A stretch of DNA of 64,000 nt from Streptomyces albofaciens JCM 4342 (GCF_008634025.1 NZ_PDCM01000002.1:4009501-4073500), one strand, 5' to 3'; positions 35,671 to 44,570 are shown, counted from the stretch's first letter. Program-made: numbers and translations. The notes: generated by a model from the letters alone, not told the origin.

Positions 35671-36369
35671 ATGACCCAGCCCAGCGACCGGTCCGAGAGC
35701 CCCACCGGTGCCGGTACCGGAGCCGATACCGGTACCGGCACCGGCTCCGGCGACCGCTCCGTCCGCCTCGCCGTCATCTACTACTCCTCGACCGGGACCG
35801 TCACCGAACTGGCCAAGGCCGTCGCGGACGCCGCCGAGGCGGCGGGCGCCGAGGTACGGCTGCGCAAGGCCGCCGAGCTGGCCCCGCGGGCGGCCGTCGA
35901 GTCCAACCCCGCCTGGGCCGAGAACGTCCGCGCGACCGCCGGCATCCCTGAGGCCGCGCCCGACGACATGCTCTGGGCGGACGCCGTGATCTTCGGCTCG
36001 CCCACCCGGTACGGCAACATCTCCTCGCAGCTCAAGCAGTTCATCGACACGCTCGGCGGGCTGTGGCAGCAGGGGAAGCTGGCCGACAAGGTGTACAGCG
36101 GCTTCACCGCCTCCGCGACCAAGCACGGCGGCCAGGAGACCACCCTGCTCGCCCTCTACACCACGATCCACCACTTCGGCGGCATCGTCGTGACGCCCGG
36201 CTACACCGACCCCAGCAAATTCGCGGACGGCAACCCGTACGGCACCTCGCACGTCGGCGGCCCCGAGACGCCGCTCGACGACGAGGCGCGCACCGCCGCC
36301 GGCGTCCAGGCGCGGCGTGTCGTGAAATACACCCGCGCCCTCAAGGCAGGGCTATCCGCGGCCGGCTGA
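35671..36369 (+). CDS. WrbA-like NAD(P)H:quinone oxidoreductase
   Basis: A 232-residue flavodoxin-fold protein that would bind FMN and reduce quinones by two electrons. After a 28-residue Gly/Thr repeat leader come 'AVIYYSSTGTVTELAKAV' (phosphate loop), 'GSPTRYGNISSQLKQFIDTLGGLW' and 'GGQETTLLALYTTIHHFGGIVV', all typical of WrbA. An AGGAGG ribosome site precedes the ATG. The glutamate decarboxylase gene follows after 15 bases, so both are probably in one operon. Confidence 0.93.
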   Translation: MTQPSDRSESPTGAGTGADTGTGTGSGDRSVRLAVIYYSSTGTVTELAKAVADAAEAAGAEVRLRKAAELAPRAAVESNPAWAENVRATAGIPEAAPDDMLWADAVIFGSPTRYGNISSQLKQFIDTLGGLWQQGKLADKVYSGFTASATKHGGQETTLLALYTTIHHFGGIVVTPGYTDPSKFADGNPYGTSHVGGPETPLDDEARTAAGVQARRVVKYTRALKAGLSAAG

Positions 36370-36384
36370 GGGTACGCGGCCACC

Positions 36385-37797
36385 ATGGCACTCCACGAGG
36401 GCACGTCCGCCGGGAACCGCAAGCAGAGCGTGTCGGTCAATCCCTTCTACGGTGAGGCCGATCCGGTGGCGGGGATGGCCGAGGCGCCGCCCCGGCACGC
36501 GCTGCCGGACGGTCCCGTCGCCCCGCGGGCGGCCTACCAGCTCGTCCACGACGAGCTGATGCTGGACGGCAACGCCCGGCTGAATCTGGCCACCTTCGTG
36601 ACCACCTGGATGGAGCCGCAGGCCGACGTCCTGATGGCGGAGTGCCGCGACAAGAACATGATCGACAAGGACGAGTACCCGCGCACCGCCGAGCTGGAGC
36701 AGCGGTGCGTGGCCATGCTCGCCGATCTGTGGCACGCGCCCGACCCGGCCGCCGTAGTCGGCTGCTCGACGACCGGCTCCAGCGAGGCGTGCATGCTCGC
36801 CGGAATGGCCCTCAAGCGCCGCTGGTCCCGGGCGAACGCCGACCGCTATCCGGCCACCGCCCGGCCCAACCTGGTCATGGGCGCGAACGTGCAGGTCTGC
36901 TGGGAGAAGTTCTGTACGTTCTGGGAGGTCGAGGCGCGGCAGGTGCCCATGCAGGGCGACCGCTTCCACCTGGACGGGGAGTCCGCCGCCGCGCTCTGCG
37001 ACGAGAACACGATCGGCGTCGTCACCGTCCTCGGCTCGACGTTCGACGGGTCGTACGAGCCGGTGGCGGAGATCTGCGCGGCCCTGGACGCCCTACAGGA
37101 ACGCACCGGACTCGACATCCCCGTCCATGTGGACGGCGCGTCCGGCGCCATGATCGCGCCGTTCCTGGACGAGGACCTGGTGTGGGACTTCCGGCTGCCG
37201 CGCGTCGCCTCCATCAACACCTCGGGCCACAAGTACGGGCTGGTCTACCCGGGCGTGGGCTGGGTCCTGTGGCGCGACAAGCAGGCGCTCCCGGAGGAGC
37301 TGGTCTTCCGCGTCGACTACCTGGGCGGCAACATGCCGACCTTCGCGCTCAACTTCTCCCGGCCGGGCGCCCAGGTCGTCGCCCAGTACTACACGTTCCT
37401 GCGGCTGGGCCGCGCGGGCTACCGCGCCGTACAACGGAACACGCGTGACGTGGCGCGCTCGCTCGCCGAGCGCATCGGCGCCCTGGGCGAGTTCCGGCTG
37501 CTGACCCGCGGCGACGAACTGCCGGTCTTCGCCTTCACCACGGCCGACGGAGTGACCGACTTCGACGTCTTCGACGTCTCCCGCCGCATGCGCGAACGCG
37601 GCTGGCTCATCCCCGCCTACACCTTCCCGCCCGACCGCGACGACCTCTCCGTCCTCCGCATCGTCTGCCGCAACGGTTTCTCCCATGATCTGAGCGATCT
37701 GTTCATGTCCGACTTGGAACGCCTGCTGCCGGAACTGCGCAAGCAGGGCGGACCGTTGGGGAACCGGGCGGGTACGGATACGGCGTTCCACCACTGA
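36385..37797 (+). CDS. gadB: Glutamate decarboxylase
   Basis: A 470-residue PLP enzyme converting glutamate to GABA and CO2, consuming a proton. The N-terminal 'NPFYGEADPVAGMAEAPPRHALP' is typical of bacterial GadB. The cofactor Asp is in 'HVDGASG' (248-254) and the Schiff-base lysine is Lys283 in 'SGHKYG'. No GABA antiporter is adjacent, so a classical acid-resistance pair is not present here. The ribosome site is weak; coupling to the upstream wrbA-like gene is likely. Confidence 0.95.
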   Translation: MALHEGTSAGNRKQSVSVNPFYGEADPVAGMAEAPPRHALPDGPVAPRAAYQLVHDELMLDGNARLNLATFVTTWMEPQADVLMAECRDKNMIDKDEYPRTAELEQRCVAMLADLWHAPDPAAVVGCSTTGSSEACMLAGMALKRRWSRANADRYPATARPNLVMGANVQVCWEKFCTFWEVEARQVPMQGDRFHLDGESAAALCDENTIGVVTVLGSTFDGSYEPVAEICAALDALQERTGLDIPVHVDGASGAMIAPFLDEDLVWDFRLPRVASINTSGHKYGLVYPGVGWVLWRDKQALPEELVFRVDYLGGNMPTFALNFSRPGAQVVAQYYTFLRLGRAGYRAVQRNTRDVARSLAERIGALGEFRLLTRGDELPVFAFTTADGVTDFDVFDVSRRMRERGWLIPAYTFPPDRDDLSVLRIVCRNGFSHDLSDLFMSDLERLLPELRKQGGPLGNRAGTDTAFHH

Positions 37798-37965
37798 GGC
37801 CCCGCCGCTGACCGGAGCGGCGGCCCGTCTCCCGGCGCTACCCGTGCGAGTGGCGCTACGGTCGCCCGAAGGACGGGCGGGGTTACAGCAAAAAGCACCA
37901 CGACCCCGATCCGGCCCCGTGCCCTCCTGCGGGCGGGACCACCAACCCGTACACGATGCCGCGCA

Positions 37966-38100
37966 GTGCACGAGTTCCGACTCCGCCACGAAACGGGTGT
38001 CTACGCCCCGAGCCCCGAACGCCCCGTCCACACCGACAAGCTCATGACCAGCGTCCCCTTCCCCGTCGACATCGATCTCCACGCCCTCATCGAGGCGTGA
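37966..38100 (+). pseudogene. Possible C-terminal remnant of a Uma2-like or related gene
   Basis: A 44-codon frame ends at 38100 and abuts the convergent padR stop. It reads like the end of a real protein ('ETGVYAPSPERPVHTDKL' and 'VPFPVDIDLHALIEA') and resembles the final strands of Uma2-type nuclease-fold proteins. No start with a ribosome site or matching upstream domain is present in any frame of the 160 bp before it, so if real it is a decayed fragment. The assignment is weak. Confidence 0.3.
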
Positions 38101-38769
38101 TCACTCACCGGACGCCGTCGCCCTCTCCGCATCCCCGTCCTCAGGATCCGGCTCCCCCGTCGCATACGGATTCTCCTGGCCCTCCGCCAGCACCCCCACG
38201 AACGGCTCGCCCTCGCCCGCGAAGACGTACGCCCCGCGCTCGATGCGGTCGATCAGCCCGCGGGTCCAGTCCGCGCCGGTGTCCGCCGCGTTCACCCACA
38301 TGTTCATGATCTCGCCGATGTGGCCGAGCTGCTCCGGGCCGTCCGCCGGGGTGTAGTACTCGGTGACCGACTTCCGCCACTCCTCCAGCCCCCGCACCCG
38401 CTCCTTCAGCAGGGCCACGGCCTCCTCGCGGGGCAGGTCGACGATGAAGCCGATCGCCGCGCTCAGTTCGTCCACCTTGCGGTCGTGCCGGGACAGGGAG
38501 TCGCGCAGCAGCTTGAAGTACTCCGCCGTGCCCGCCTCGGTCATCTCGTACTCCGTACGCGGGGGGCCGCCGACGGTGCTGGGGGCGATGTCGTGCGCGT
38601 GCAGCAGGCCCTGCTTCGCCATCTGTTTGAGGGCGTGGTAGATCGACCCCGGCTTGGCGTTGGACCACTCGTGGGCGCCCCAGTATTCGAGGTCGTTGCG
38701 CACCTGGTAGCCGTGCGCCCGTCCGTGCTGCCGCACGGCCCCCAGTACCAACAGCCGGATCGCCGACAT
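38101..38769 (-). CDS. PadR family transcriptional regulator
   Basis: A 222-residue regulator. The PadR winged helix spans about 1-95: 'IRLLVLGAVRQHGRAHGYQVRNDLE', 'GSIYHALKQMAKQGLL' (recognition helix) and 'PPRTEYEMTEAGTAEYFKLL' (wing). A helical dimerisation region and an acidic tail follow. The ATG at 38769 is preceded by GAGGAGACG. It is divergent from the VOC protein gene with a palindrome between them (38823-38838), so it probably represses that neighbour and itself. Confidence 0.92.
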   Translation of the reverse strand: MSAIRLLVLGAVRQHGRAHGYQVRNDLEYWGAHEWSNAKPGSIYHALKQMAKQGLLHAHDIAPSTVGGPPRTEYEMTEAGTAEYFKLLRDSLSRHDRKVDELSAAIGFIVDLPREEAVALLKERVRGLEEWRKSVTEYYTPADGPEQLGHIGEIMNMWVNAADTGADWTRGLIDRIERGAYVFAGEGEPFVGVLAEGQENPYATGEPDPEDGDAERATASGE

Positions 38770-38822
38770 CGTCTCCTCGCATCCTTCACGCTCGCACTGT
38801 GGCCAGCCTAGACCTCCCCCTC

Positions 38823-38838
38823 TATTCAAGTTTGAATA
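38823..38838. promoter_or_regulatory. Candidate PadR operator
   Basis: TATTCAA and TTGAATA flank a two-base centre. The AT-rich palindrome stands out from its GC-rich surroundings and lies 54 bases from padR and 30 bases from the VOC gene. Confidence 0.7.
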
Positions 38839-38867
38839 CCAGCCTCGCACGCCCTACGCTCACCCGC

Positions 38868-39584
38868 ATGGCCGAGACCGTGATTCCGATGCTCCCGTGC
38901 CCCTCCATCGACGGACTGCTCGACTTCTACCGAGCCCTCGGTTTCGAGGTGACCTCGTACCAGAAGACCCCGAACCCGTACTGCGGCGTCCGCCTGCGCG
39001 GCATCGAGCTGCAGTTCTTCGGGATGAAGTCGTACGACCCGACCACCTCGTACAGCACCTGCTACGTCCTGACCGACGACGTGGACGGGCTCCACGCGTC
39101 CTTCCGCGCGGGCCTGAAGGCCGCGTACGGCAAGGTGCCGACCCGCGGGCTGCCGCGGATCGGGGCGCTGAAGGACATGCCGTACGGCGTGCGGCAGTTC
39201 CTGATGACCGACCCCGGCGGCAACTGCATACGCATCGGGCAGCCGATCGCGGACAGCTTCGAGTACCCGGCCGTCCCCAAGGAGCGGTACGCACGCGCCC
39301 TGCATCAGGCGACGCTGCTCGGCGAGTCAAAGGGCGACCACGCCGCGGCGGCCCGCATCATCGACCGGGCCCTGGAGGACGACGCGACGCCGACCGGGCC
39401 GACCGCTCCACAGCTCTTCCAGCTTCTCGTCCTGCGCGCCGAGACGGCTGCCCAGTTGGACGGCTTGCCTGCGGCCGTTCCCTGGCTCGACCGGGCGGAC
39501 GCGGTCGAACTCGACGGCGTGGAAGACGAGCCGGTACGCGACGCGCGGCGCCGGGCGGCGGAGTTGCGTGACGGCGCGGGCTGA
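38868..39584 (+). CDS. VOC (glyoxalase/bleomycin-resistance fold) protein with helical C-terminus
   Basis: A 238-residue protein. Residues 1-130 form a VOC fold ('MLPCPSIDGLLDFYRALGFEVTSY', 'FLMTDPGGNCIRIGQP'), the fold of glyoxalases and drug-sequestering proteins. The following 100 residues are helical and TPR-like, ending 'DARRRAAELRDGAG'. The ATG at 38868 is chosen because the longer frame would run through the PadR operator. Adjacency to padR suggests induction by a small molecule. Neither an enzyme nor a binding role can be assigned. Confidence 0.83.
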   Translation: MAETVIPMLPCPSIDGLLDFYRALGFEVTSYQKTPNPYCGVRLRGIELQFFGMKSYDPTTSYSTCYVLTDDVDGLHASFRAGLKAAYGKVPTRGLPRIGALKDMPYGVRQFLMTDPGGNCIRIGQPIADSFEYPAVPKERYARALHQATLLGESKGDHAAAARIIDRALEDDATPTGPTAPQLFQLLVLRAETAAQLDGLPAAVPWLDRADAVELDGVEDEPVRDARRRAAELRDGAG

Positions 39585-39825
39585 CGGCGGGGAACGGTCC
39601 GCGGGTGTCCCGTCCGGCCGGGCCACTGTCCGGGACAGGCGCGACGCAGGGCCCTGACCAGCCCGGACACCCACCGCCTGTCCGGGACGCGCCGATTCCG
39701 TTGTCCCGGTGGCAGGGCCGTACGCAGACTCCTGAACCGTCGGCCGGAGCCGGGGCGGAACCGCAGCCGCGTCCCGCCCCTCCCGGCCGCGTCCTGTTCA
39801 GGTGCTTTCTGCGAAGGGATACCGA

Positions 39826-40194
39826 ATGCGTACGTCGAAGAAGCTGGTGGCGGTGGCCGGGCTGGCGGCCGGGAGCGGGCTGATCTGGGCGGGGCCCGCG
39901 ACGGCTCAGACGAGCGCGCCGACGACGACCGCGGCCGCCGTACGGGCGCTGCCCGCGGGCACGGTGCTCTCCCCCGCCCAGGCCCTCGCGGCGGGATGCA
40001 GCAAGGGAGGCCACGGCCAGTCGGTCGGCTTCGCGAACTGCCCCGCGTCCTTCGGCAAGTTCAAGGTACGGGTCTGGTGCACCTGGGCCGGCAGCGGCCT
40101 CAGCGCGTCGTGGCGCACCAAGTACAACGCCGCGAGCTGCAGCACCGGCAGCGTGCACACCGAGTCCAACGGCATCGAGATCATCAAGTACTGA
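39826..40194 (+). CDS. Small secreted protein with four cysteines
   Basis: A 122-residue protein with a clear Sec signal peptide: basic 'MRTSKK', hydrophobic 'LVAVAGLAAGSGLIWA', and a likely cut after 'ATA' near residue 28. The mature part has four cysteines ('AAGCSKGG', 'ANCPAS', 'VWCTWAG', 'ASCSTGS'), enough for two disulfides, and ends 'ESNGIEIIKY'. I do not recognise a family. The ATG is preceded by GAAGGGATACCGA. Similar small exported proteins in Streptomyces include enzyme inhibitors, but nothing shows that here. Confidence 0.8.
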   Translation: MRTSKKLVAVAGLAAGSGLIWAGPATAQTSAPTTTAAAVRALPAGTVLSPAQALAAGCSKGGHGQSVGFANCPASFGKFKVRVWCTWAGSGLSASWRTKYNAASCSTGSVHTESNGIEIIKY

Positions 40195-40321
40195 GCACGG
40201 CGCCCGGTACCGGTACGGGGGGGGACCGGCGCCAGTACGGAGGGCGGGCGCCCGGCACTCGTACGGGGGCGGCCAGCACCGGTACGGAGGGTGGGGCCCG
40301 GCACCAGCACGGAGGGTGGGG

Positions 40322-40352
40322 CCCGGCACCAGCACGGGGGGCTGGTGCCGGG
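40322..40352. terminator. Hairpin terminator between convergent genes
   Basis: Twelve-base arms CCCGGCACCAGC and GCTGGTGCCGGG close a seven-base loop between the secreted-protein gene and the DinB gene. The 120 bases before it contain degenerate repeats of CCGGCACCAGCACGGAGGGT. Confidence 0.75.
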
Positions 40353-40369
40353 GCCCGGCCGGACCCGCC

Positions 40370-40915
40370 TCAGCCCTGCGCCGCCCGCTCCTCGTCGACC
40401 AGGGTGAAGGCGGTCTTGCCGTCCAGGGACTCGCGGAGGATGTCCGCGTGGCCGGCGTGCCGGGCGATCTCCTCGATCAGGTGGAGCAGCAGCCAGCGCA
40501 TCGACTGCTCCGCCTTCGGCGGGAACCAGGGGGCCTCGGGCAGCGGGAACGTGCCGTTCAGGTCCGGCTGCGACCGGATGAAGTCCTCGGTCGCCCGCGC
40601 CGTCTCCGCCCACTCGGCGAGCACGCTCGCGACCGTCTGCGACTCCTCCAGCTGGAAGCCCAGGTGGTAGTTGGACATGTCGCGCTGGACGGTGTGCGGC
40701 ACCTGCTGGGCGGTTTCCAGCCAGTCGCGCTCCACCTCGGCGACGTGCTTGAGCAGGCCGGCCAGGGACAGTTCGCTGGCGGACGGCTTACGGGTGGCCT
40801 GTTCGTCGGTCAGCCCGAGGACCGACCGGCGCAGACCGCCGCGCTGCGCCTCCAGGAAGGCCAGGAGCGCACCGCGCTCGTCGCCGTGGGCTTCGGCCGG
40901 AACGTGAGTGGGCAT
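40370..40915 (-). CDS. DinB family (DUF664) protein
   Basis: A 181-residue four-helix-bundle protein of the DinB/DUF664 type. Metal-binding histidines expected in the family are present in 'SLAGLLKHVAEVERDWL' (about 50-66) and 'LLLHLIEEIARHAGHADILRE' (about 142-162). Relatives include mycothiol- and bacillithiol-dependent S-transferases, so a thiol-transfer or detoxification role is possible. The ATG is preceded by AAAGGCGG. It lies downstream of the aldehyde dehydrogenase but behind a hairpin, so it is probably separately expressed. Confidence 0.88.
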   Translation of the reverse strand: MPTHVPAEAHGDERGALLAFLEAQRGGLRRSVLGLTDEQATRKPSASELSLAGLLKHVAEVERDWLETAQQVPHTVQRDMSNYHLGFQLEESQTVASVLAEWAETARATEDFIRSQPDLNGTFPLPEAPWFPPKAEQSMRWLLLHLIEEIARHAGHADILRESLDGKTAFTLVDEERAAQG

Positions 40916-40975
40916 GGGGTCCGCCTTTCGTGGGGGCCGCGGCGCTGCTGCCGTGGCCCGACAGAAAGAAAGCTA

Positions 40976-41012
40976 CGGGCCATTGAGGACAGGTGCTGTC
41001 CTCAACGGCCCG
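40976..41012 (-). terminator. Hairpin downstream of the aldehyde dehydrogenase gene
   Basis: A 16-bp stem with one A/C mismatch and a GTG loop lies about 200 bases after the aldehyde dehydrogenase stop and 60 bases before the DinB start. The space between it and the stop (41013-41208) carries three degenerate copies of a GTACGGAAGGCCACC-type repeat and nothing else recognised. Confidence 0.7.
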
Positions 41013-41208
41013 CATCTCTGACCGCGTCCGGAAAATCTCCGGAGTGGGTGCGAAAGGCCACCAGCACCGGCGCGGGTACGGAAGGCCACCGCCACCGGCG
41101 TGAGTACGGAAAGCCTCCACCACCGGCGCCCGTCCGGGCCGCGTCGGCCGGTCCGGACGGGTGTGCAGGCGGAAAGCGGACGAACCAGCGGCAAGGATCG
41201 GACGGGCC

Positions 41209-42666
41209 TCAGAACGGGAACCGCGACCGCCCGTGCTGAATGGAGATCCACTTGGTGGTGGTGAAAGCCTCCACCATCGCGTCACCGTTCAGCCGCCCCA
41301 GCCCGGAGCCCTTCTCGCCGCCGAAGGGCACGATCGGCTCGTCGTGCACCGTGCCGTCGTTGATGTGGATCATGCCGGTCTCGATGCGCTTGGCGAACCG
41401 CACACCGCGCTCGATGTCCGCGGTGTGCACGGCACCGCTGAGCCCGTACGGGGAGTCGTTGGTGATCCGTACGGCCTCCTCGTCCCCGTCGAACGGGACC
41501 AGCGCCACGACCGGGCCGAAGACCTCCTGGTTGAGCACGCACGAACCCTCCGGCAGCCCGGTCAGGACGGTCGGCCCGACCAGGGTGCCCCGGGTCGTGC
41601 CGTGCACCAGCGCGGTGCCGCCCTCGGAGACCGCGCGCTCCACCACCGCGGTCACCGCCTCCGCCTGGCCCTCGTTGATCAGCGGGCCGATGTGGGTGGC
41701 CGGGTCGGTCGGGTCGCCCACCTTCAGCGCCTTGACCTTGGCGACGAACTTCTCGGTGAACTCCTCCTCCACCGCGCGGTCCACCAGCACCCGGTTGGCG
41801 GCCATGCAGACCTGGCCCTGGTGGACGAAGCGGCTGAAGACGGCGGCGTCCACCGCGTAGTCGATGTCGGCGTCGTCCAGGACGACCAGCGCGCTGTTGC
41901 CGCCCAGTTCCAGGACGGTGCGCTTGAAGTGGGAAGCGGCGACGGTCGCGACGTGGCGGCCGACCTTCTCCGAGCCGGTGAAGGAGATGACCTTCGGCAC
42001 CGGGTGCTCGATGAGCGCGTCACCGATCTCCGCAATGTCGGTCACCACGACGTTCAGCAGCCCGGCCGGCAGCCCGGCCTCCTCGAAGACCTTGGCGACC
42101 AGGCCGCCGCCGCAGACCGGGGTGTTCTGGTGCGGCTTGAGCACCACGGCGTTGCCGAGCGCGAGCGCGGGCGCCACCGACTTGACCGACAGCAGGAACG
42201 GGAAGTTGAACGGGCTGATGACGCCGACGACACCGACCGGGAGGCGGTAGAGCCGGTTCTCCTTGCCGTCCACCGGGGACGGCAGGATACGGCCCTCCGC
42301 CCGCAGCGAGAGCTGGATCGCCTCGCGCAGGAACTCCCGTACGAGGTGCAGCTCGAAGGCCACCTTGGCGTGCGTGCCGCCGACCTCCGCGGCGATCGCC
42401 GCGCCGAGTTCCCGCTCCCGGTCGTCGATGATCCGCAGCGCGCGCTCGAAGACCAGCCTGCGGGTGTACGGGTTGGTGGCCCCCCACTCCCCCTGCGCGC
42501 GTTCGGCGGCACGGTACGCCTGGTCGATCTCGTCGACCGTGGCGACGGTTATGGACGCCAGCTTCTCCCCGTCATAGGGATTGAAATCGACGATGTCCCA
42601 CGAGCCGCTGCCGGCCCGCCATTCGCCGTCGATGTACTGGTACGCCAACTCGTCGAAGAAGGACAT
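41209..42666 (-). CDS. Aldehyde dehydrogenase, benzaldehyde/vanillin-type
   Basis: A 485-residue NAD(P)-dependent enzyme oxidising aldehydes to acids. Catalytic Cys is in 'FVHQGQVCMAANR' (about 280-292), the general base Glu in 'TVLELGGNSALV' (about 248-259), with 'GVVGVISPFNFPFLLSVKSVAPALALGN' forming the cofactor pocket and 'GTVHDEPIVPFGGEKGSG' the C-terminal block. The short start 'MSFFDELAYQYIDGEWR' is typical of the XylC/YfmT aromatic aldehyde branch, so an aromatic substrate is likely but unproven. Confidence 0.92.
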   Translation of the reverse strand: MSFFDELAYQYIDGEWRAGSGSWDIVDFNPYDGEKLASITVATVDEIDQAYRAAERAQGEWGATNPYTRRLVFERALRIIDDRERELGAAIAAEVGGTHAKVAFELHLVREFLREAIQLSLRAEGRILPSPVDGKENRLYRLPVGVVGVISPFNFPFLLSVKSVAPALALGNAVVLKPHQNTPVCGGGLVAKVFEEAGLPAGLLNVVVTDIAEIGDALIEHPVPKVISFTGSEKVGRHVATVAASHFKRTVLELGGNSALVVLDDADIDYAVDAAVFSRFVHQGQVCMAANRVLVDRAVEEEFTEKFVAKVKALKVGDPTDPATHIGPLINEGQAEAVTAVVERAVSEGGTALVHGTTRGTLVGPTVLTGLPEGSCVLNQEVFGPVVALVPFDGDEEAVRITNDSPYGLSGAVHTADIERGVRFAKRIETGMIHINDGTVHDEPIVPFGGEKGSGLGRLNGDAMVEAFTTTKWISIQHGRSRFPF

Positions 42667-42755
42667 GCGAAATCCCAATCTGGAGGGCGGGACGCTGGTC
42701 GGAGCGCCCGGCCGGGGGGTGCTGGCTCCTGATTGGCACTCATGCTACCTACGAG

Positions 42756-43619
42756 TTAAGTCAGTTGGAGTAGACCACGTATCAAGTCTCTGGTCTCGGC
42801 CGGATTCGGACTGTCCTCCTGGAGCCGGTCCATGACATGCGCGTACTGCGCCACCTCGTCGCGCTTGTCGAGGTAGAGCGCGCTGGTCAGCTGCTCCAGG
42901 TAGACGACGTCGGGCAGGCCCGGCTCCGGGAATCCCAGCGTGGTGAAGGCTCCGCTCTCGCCCGCGTGGCCGCCGAAGCTGAACGGCATCACCTGCAACC
43001 GTACGTTGGGCCGCTCGGAGAGTTCGATCAGGTGCCGCAGCTGCCCCCGCATCACCTCGCGGTCGCCGTACGGGCGGCGCAGCGCCGCCTCGTCCAGCAC
43101 GCAGTGGAACTCCGGCGGGCGCTCTGCCAGCAGCAACTTCTGCCGCTCCAGGCGCAGCGCGACCCGGCGGTCGATTTCCGCCGCACTCGCATCAGGCATT
43201 CCACGGCGCACGACCGCGTGCGCGTACTCCTGCGTTTGCAGAAGCCCGTGCACGAACTGGACCTCGTAGGCGCGGATGAGGGAAGCGGCCCCTTCCAGGC
43301 CCACATATGTCTGGAACCAGCCGGGCAGCACGTCGCCGTAACTGTGCCACCAGCCCGCGACGTTGGCTTCGCGGGCCAGCACGAGCAGCGCCTCGCGCTC
43401 CTGCGGATCGTTCACGCCGTACAGCGTGAGCAGGTCCTCGACGTCCCTGGCCTTGAAGCTGACCCGGCCCAGTTCCATCCGGCTGATCTTCGACTCGGAG
43501 GCGCGGATGGAGTAGCCGGCCGCCTCGCGGGTGATTCCGCGCGACTCGCGCAACCTGCGGAGCTGTGCCCCCAGCAGGATGCGCCGCACCACGGACCCGC
43601 TCGATTCACTTGCGGACAC
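42756..43619 (-). CDS. XRE regulator with DUF5753 (WhiJ-like)
   Basis: A 287-residue regulator: the XRE domain ('LGAQLRRLRESRGITREAAGYSIRASESKISRMELG') at about 16-51 and a C-terminal DUF5753 domain from about 100 onward ('EVQFVHGLLQTQEYAHAVVRRG' and 'VVYLEQLTSALYLDKRDEVAQY'). The GTG at 43617-43619 is chosen because GGAGG lies about ten bases upstream; the frame is open much further but this gives the family's usual length. Such WhiJ-like proteins work with a small DUF397 protein and often an AbaA-like ATPase, both encoded next door. Confidence 0.93.
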   Translation of the reverse strand: MSASESSGSVVRRILLGAQLRRLRESRGITREAAGYSIRASESKISRMELGRVSFKARDVEDLLTLYGVNDPQEREALLVLAREANVAGWWHSYGDVLPGWFQTYVGLEGAASLIRAYEVQFVHGLLQTQEYAHAVVRRGMPDASAAEIDRRVALRLERQKLLLAERPPEFHCVLDEAALRRPYGDREVMRGQLRHLIELSERPNVRLQVMPFSFGGHAGESGAFTTLGFPEPGLPDVVYLEQLTSALYLDKRDEVAQYAHVMDRLQEDSPNPAETRDLIRGLLQLT

Positions 43620-43939
43620 CTCTGTGACCCTCCCATGGCCCACCCCGTCCAACAGTGGGCCGCAGTCTGCCACGTCCGGGCTTCGTTGAGTGCTCATCCG
43701 GTTACTGATGTGTGAGGTCCGTCCGGCGGCTCCACAAGAACACGTAGGAAGAAATACGCGTGAAGTGGCATGGCCGCGCCCAAACAGGGCGCGTGCACGT
43801 GCATCTGCCCTTGCATCTGGCGTACGCATTGGGAACCATGGGCAGCGCACGCATGCACGCTCGTGAAAGATCCGCCAGACCGCCGGATCCAGGTGCCCGG
43901 CCGGGATCAGGACGTCCGCGAACGCCAGGAGTGCCTCGC
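43620..43939. other. Divergent regulatory region of the WhiJ/AbaA-type pair
   Basis: This 320-bp region separates the divergent XRE and ATPase genes. Apart from the TGCACGTGCA palindrome at 43794-43803 I see no gene, repeat or terminator. Promoters for both flanking genes should lie here. Confidence 0.6.
43793..43805 (+). promoter_or_regulatory. GTGCACGTGCATC motif, copy 1
   Basis: A 13-base site containing the perfect palindrome TGCACGTGCA, 135 bases upstream of the ATPase start. The exact reverse complement occurs upstream of the DUF397 gene at 44975-44987. Confidence 0.5.
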
Positions 43940-44440
43940 ATGGGGACCAAGGTTTTGACCATGCTCCAGCCGTTATGGCAGGGCTTTCCTTCCGCCGACC
44001 CCCTGGCCGTCTCCGGTTCCGTCTCCTACTCGCTGGCACCGCGGTTCGAGTCGGTGCGCGGAGCCCGGCAGTTCACCCGCGAGACCCTGCACCGCTGGGA
44101 GCTGGAGGAGATCTTCGACGGAGTCGCCCTGGTCGTCTCCGAACTGGTCACCAACGCGCTGCGGCACACGTCGGCGGCCGGTGACGGCGTACCGTGCGGG
44201 CCGCCCGGCGACGCGTCCGCCCCGCCCGCCCGGCTGCACCTGATGCGCTGGTCGTCCCGCCTGGTCTGCGCGGTACGGGACTCCAGCGACGCGTCACCGG
44301 AGGCCGGGGAGGCCGATGCCGGTGCGGAGTCGGGCCGCGGCCTGTACCTGGTGGACGCCTTCAGCGACGGCTGGGGCTGGCAGCCCCTGGCCAACGCGCC
44401 GCACGGCAAGATCGTGTGGGCGCAGTTCAGACTGCCCTGA
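43940..44440 (+). CDS. AbaA-like ATP-binding protein (HATPase_c)
   Basis: A 166-residue single-domain GHKL ATPase of the anti-sigma-like class. The N box is 'ALVVSELVTNALRHTS' (about 58-73), 'CAVRDSSDASP' follows the G1 site, and 'GRGLYLVDAFSDGWGWQPL' is the glycine loop. ATG 43940 is chosen because AGGAG lies eight bases upstream; the longer frame starts in noncoding sequence. It stands between a WhiJ-like regulator and a DUF397 gene, the order seen at whiJ/abaA-type loci, which affect sporulation and antibiotic production in Streptomyces. Confidence 0.88.
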   Translation: MGTKVLTMLQPLWQGFPSADPLAVSGSVSYSLAPRFESVRGARQFTRETLHRWELEEIFDGVALVVSELVTNALRHTSAAGDGVPCGPPGDASAPPARLHLMRWSSRLVCAVRDSSDASPEAGEADAGAESGRGLYLVDAFSDGWGWQPLANAPHGKIVWAQFRLP

Positions 44441-44570
44441 GCGGCGGATGTCCCGGGGCCGCGGGGGCACGGGGCCCGGGGGCCCCGGAACATCCGCCGG
44501 CCTGCCCGGACGGCCGGAACCGTCCGGGCAGGCGCGCGGGCAGGCTCCGGTCAGTTCCGGACCAGGCCGG

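Noticed and set aside
34072..37797. A biosynthetic gene cluster formed by methyltransferase, WrbA-like and glutamate decarboxylase genes
   Set aside because: No core synthase, carrier protein or dedicated transporter is present, and the genes are on different strands separated by repeats.
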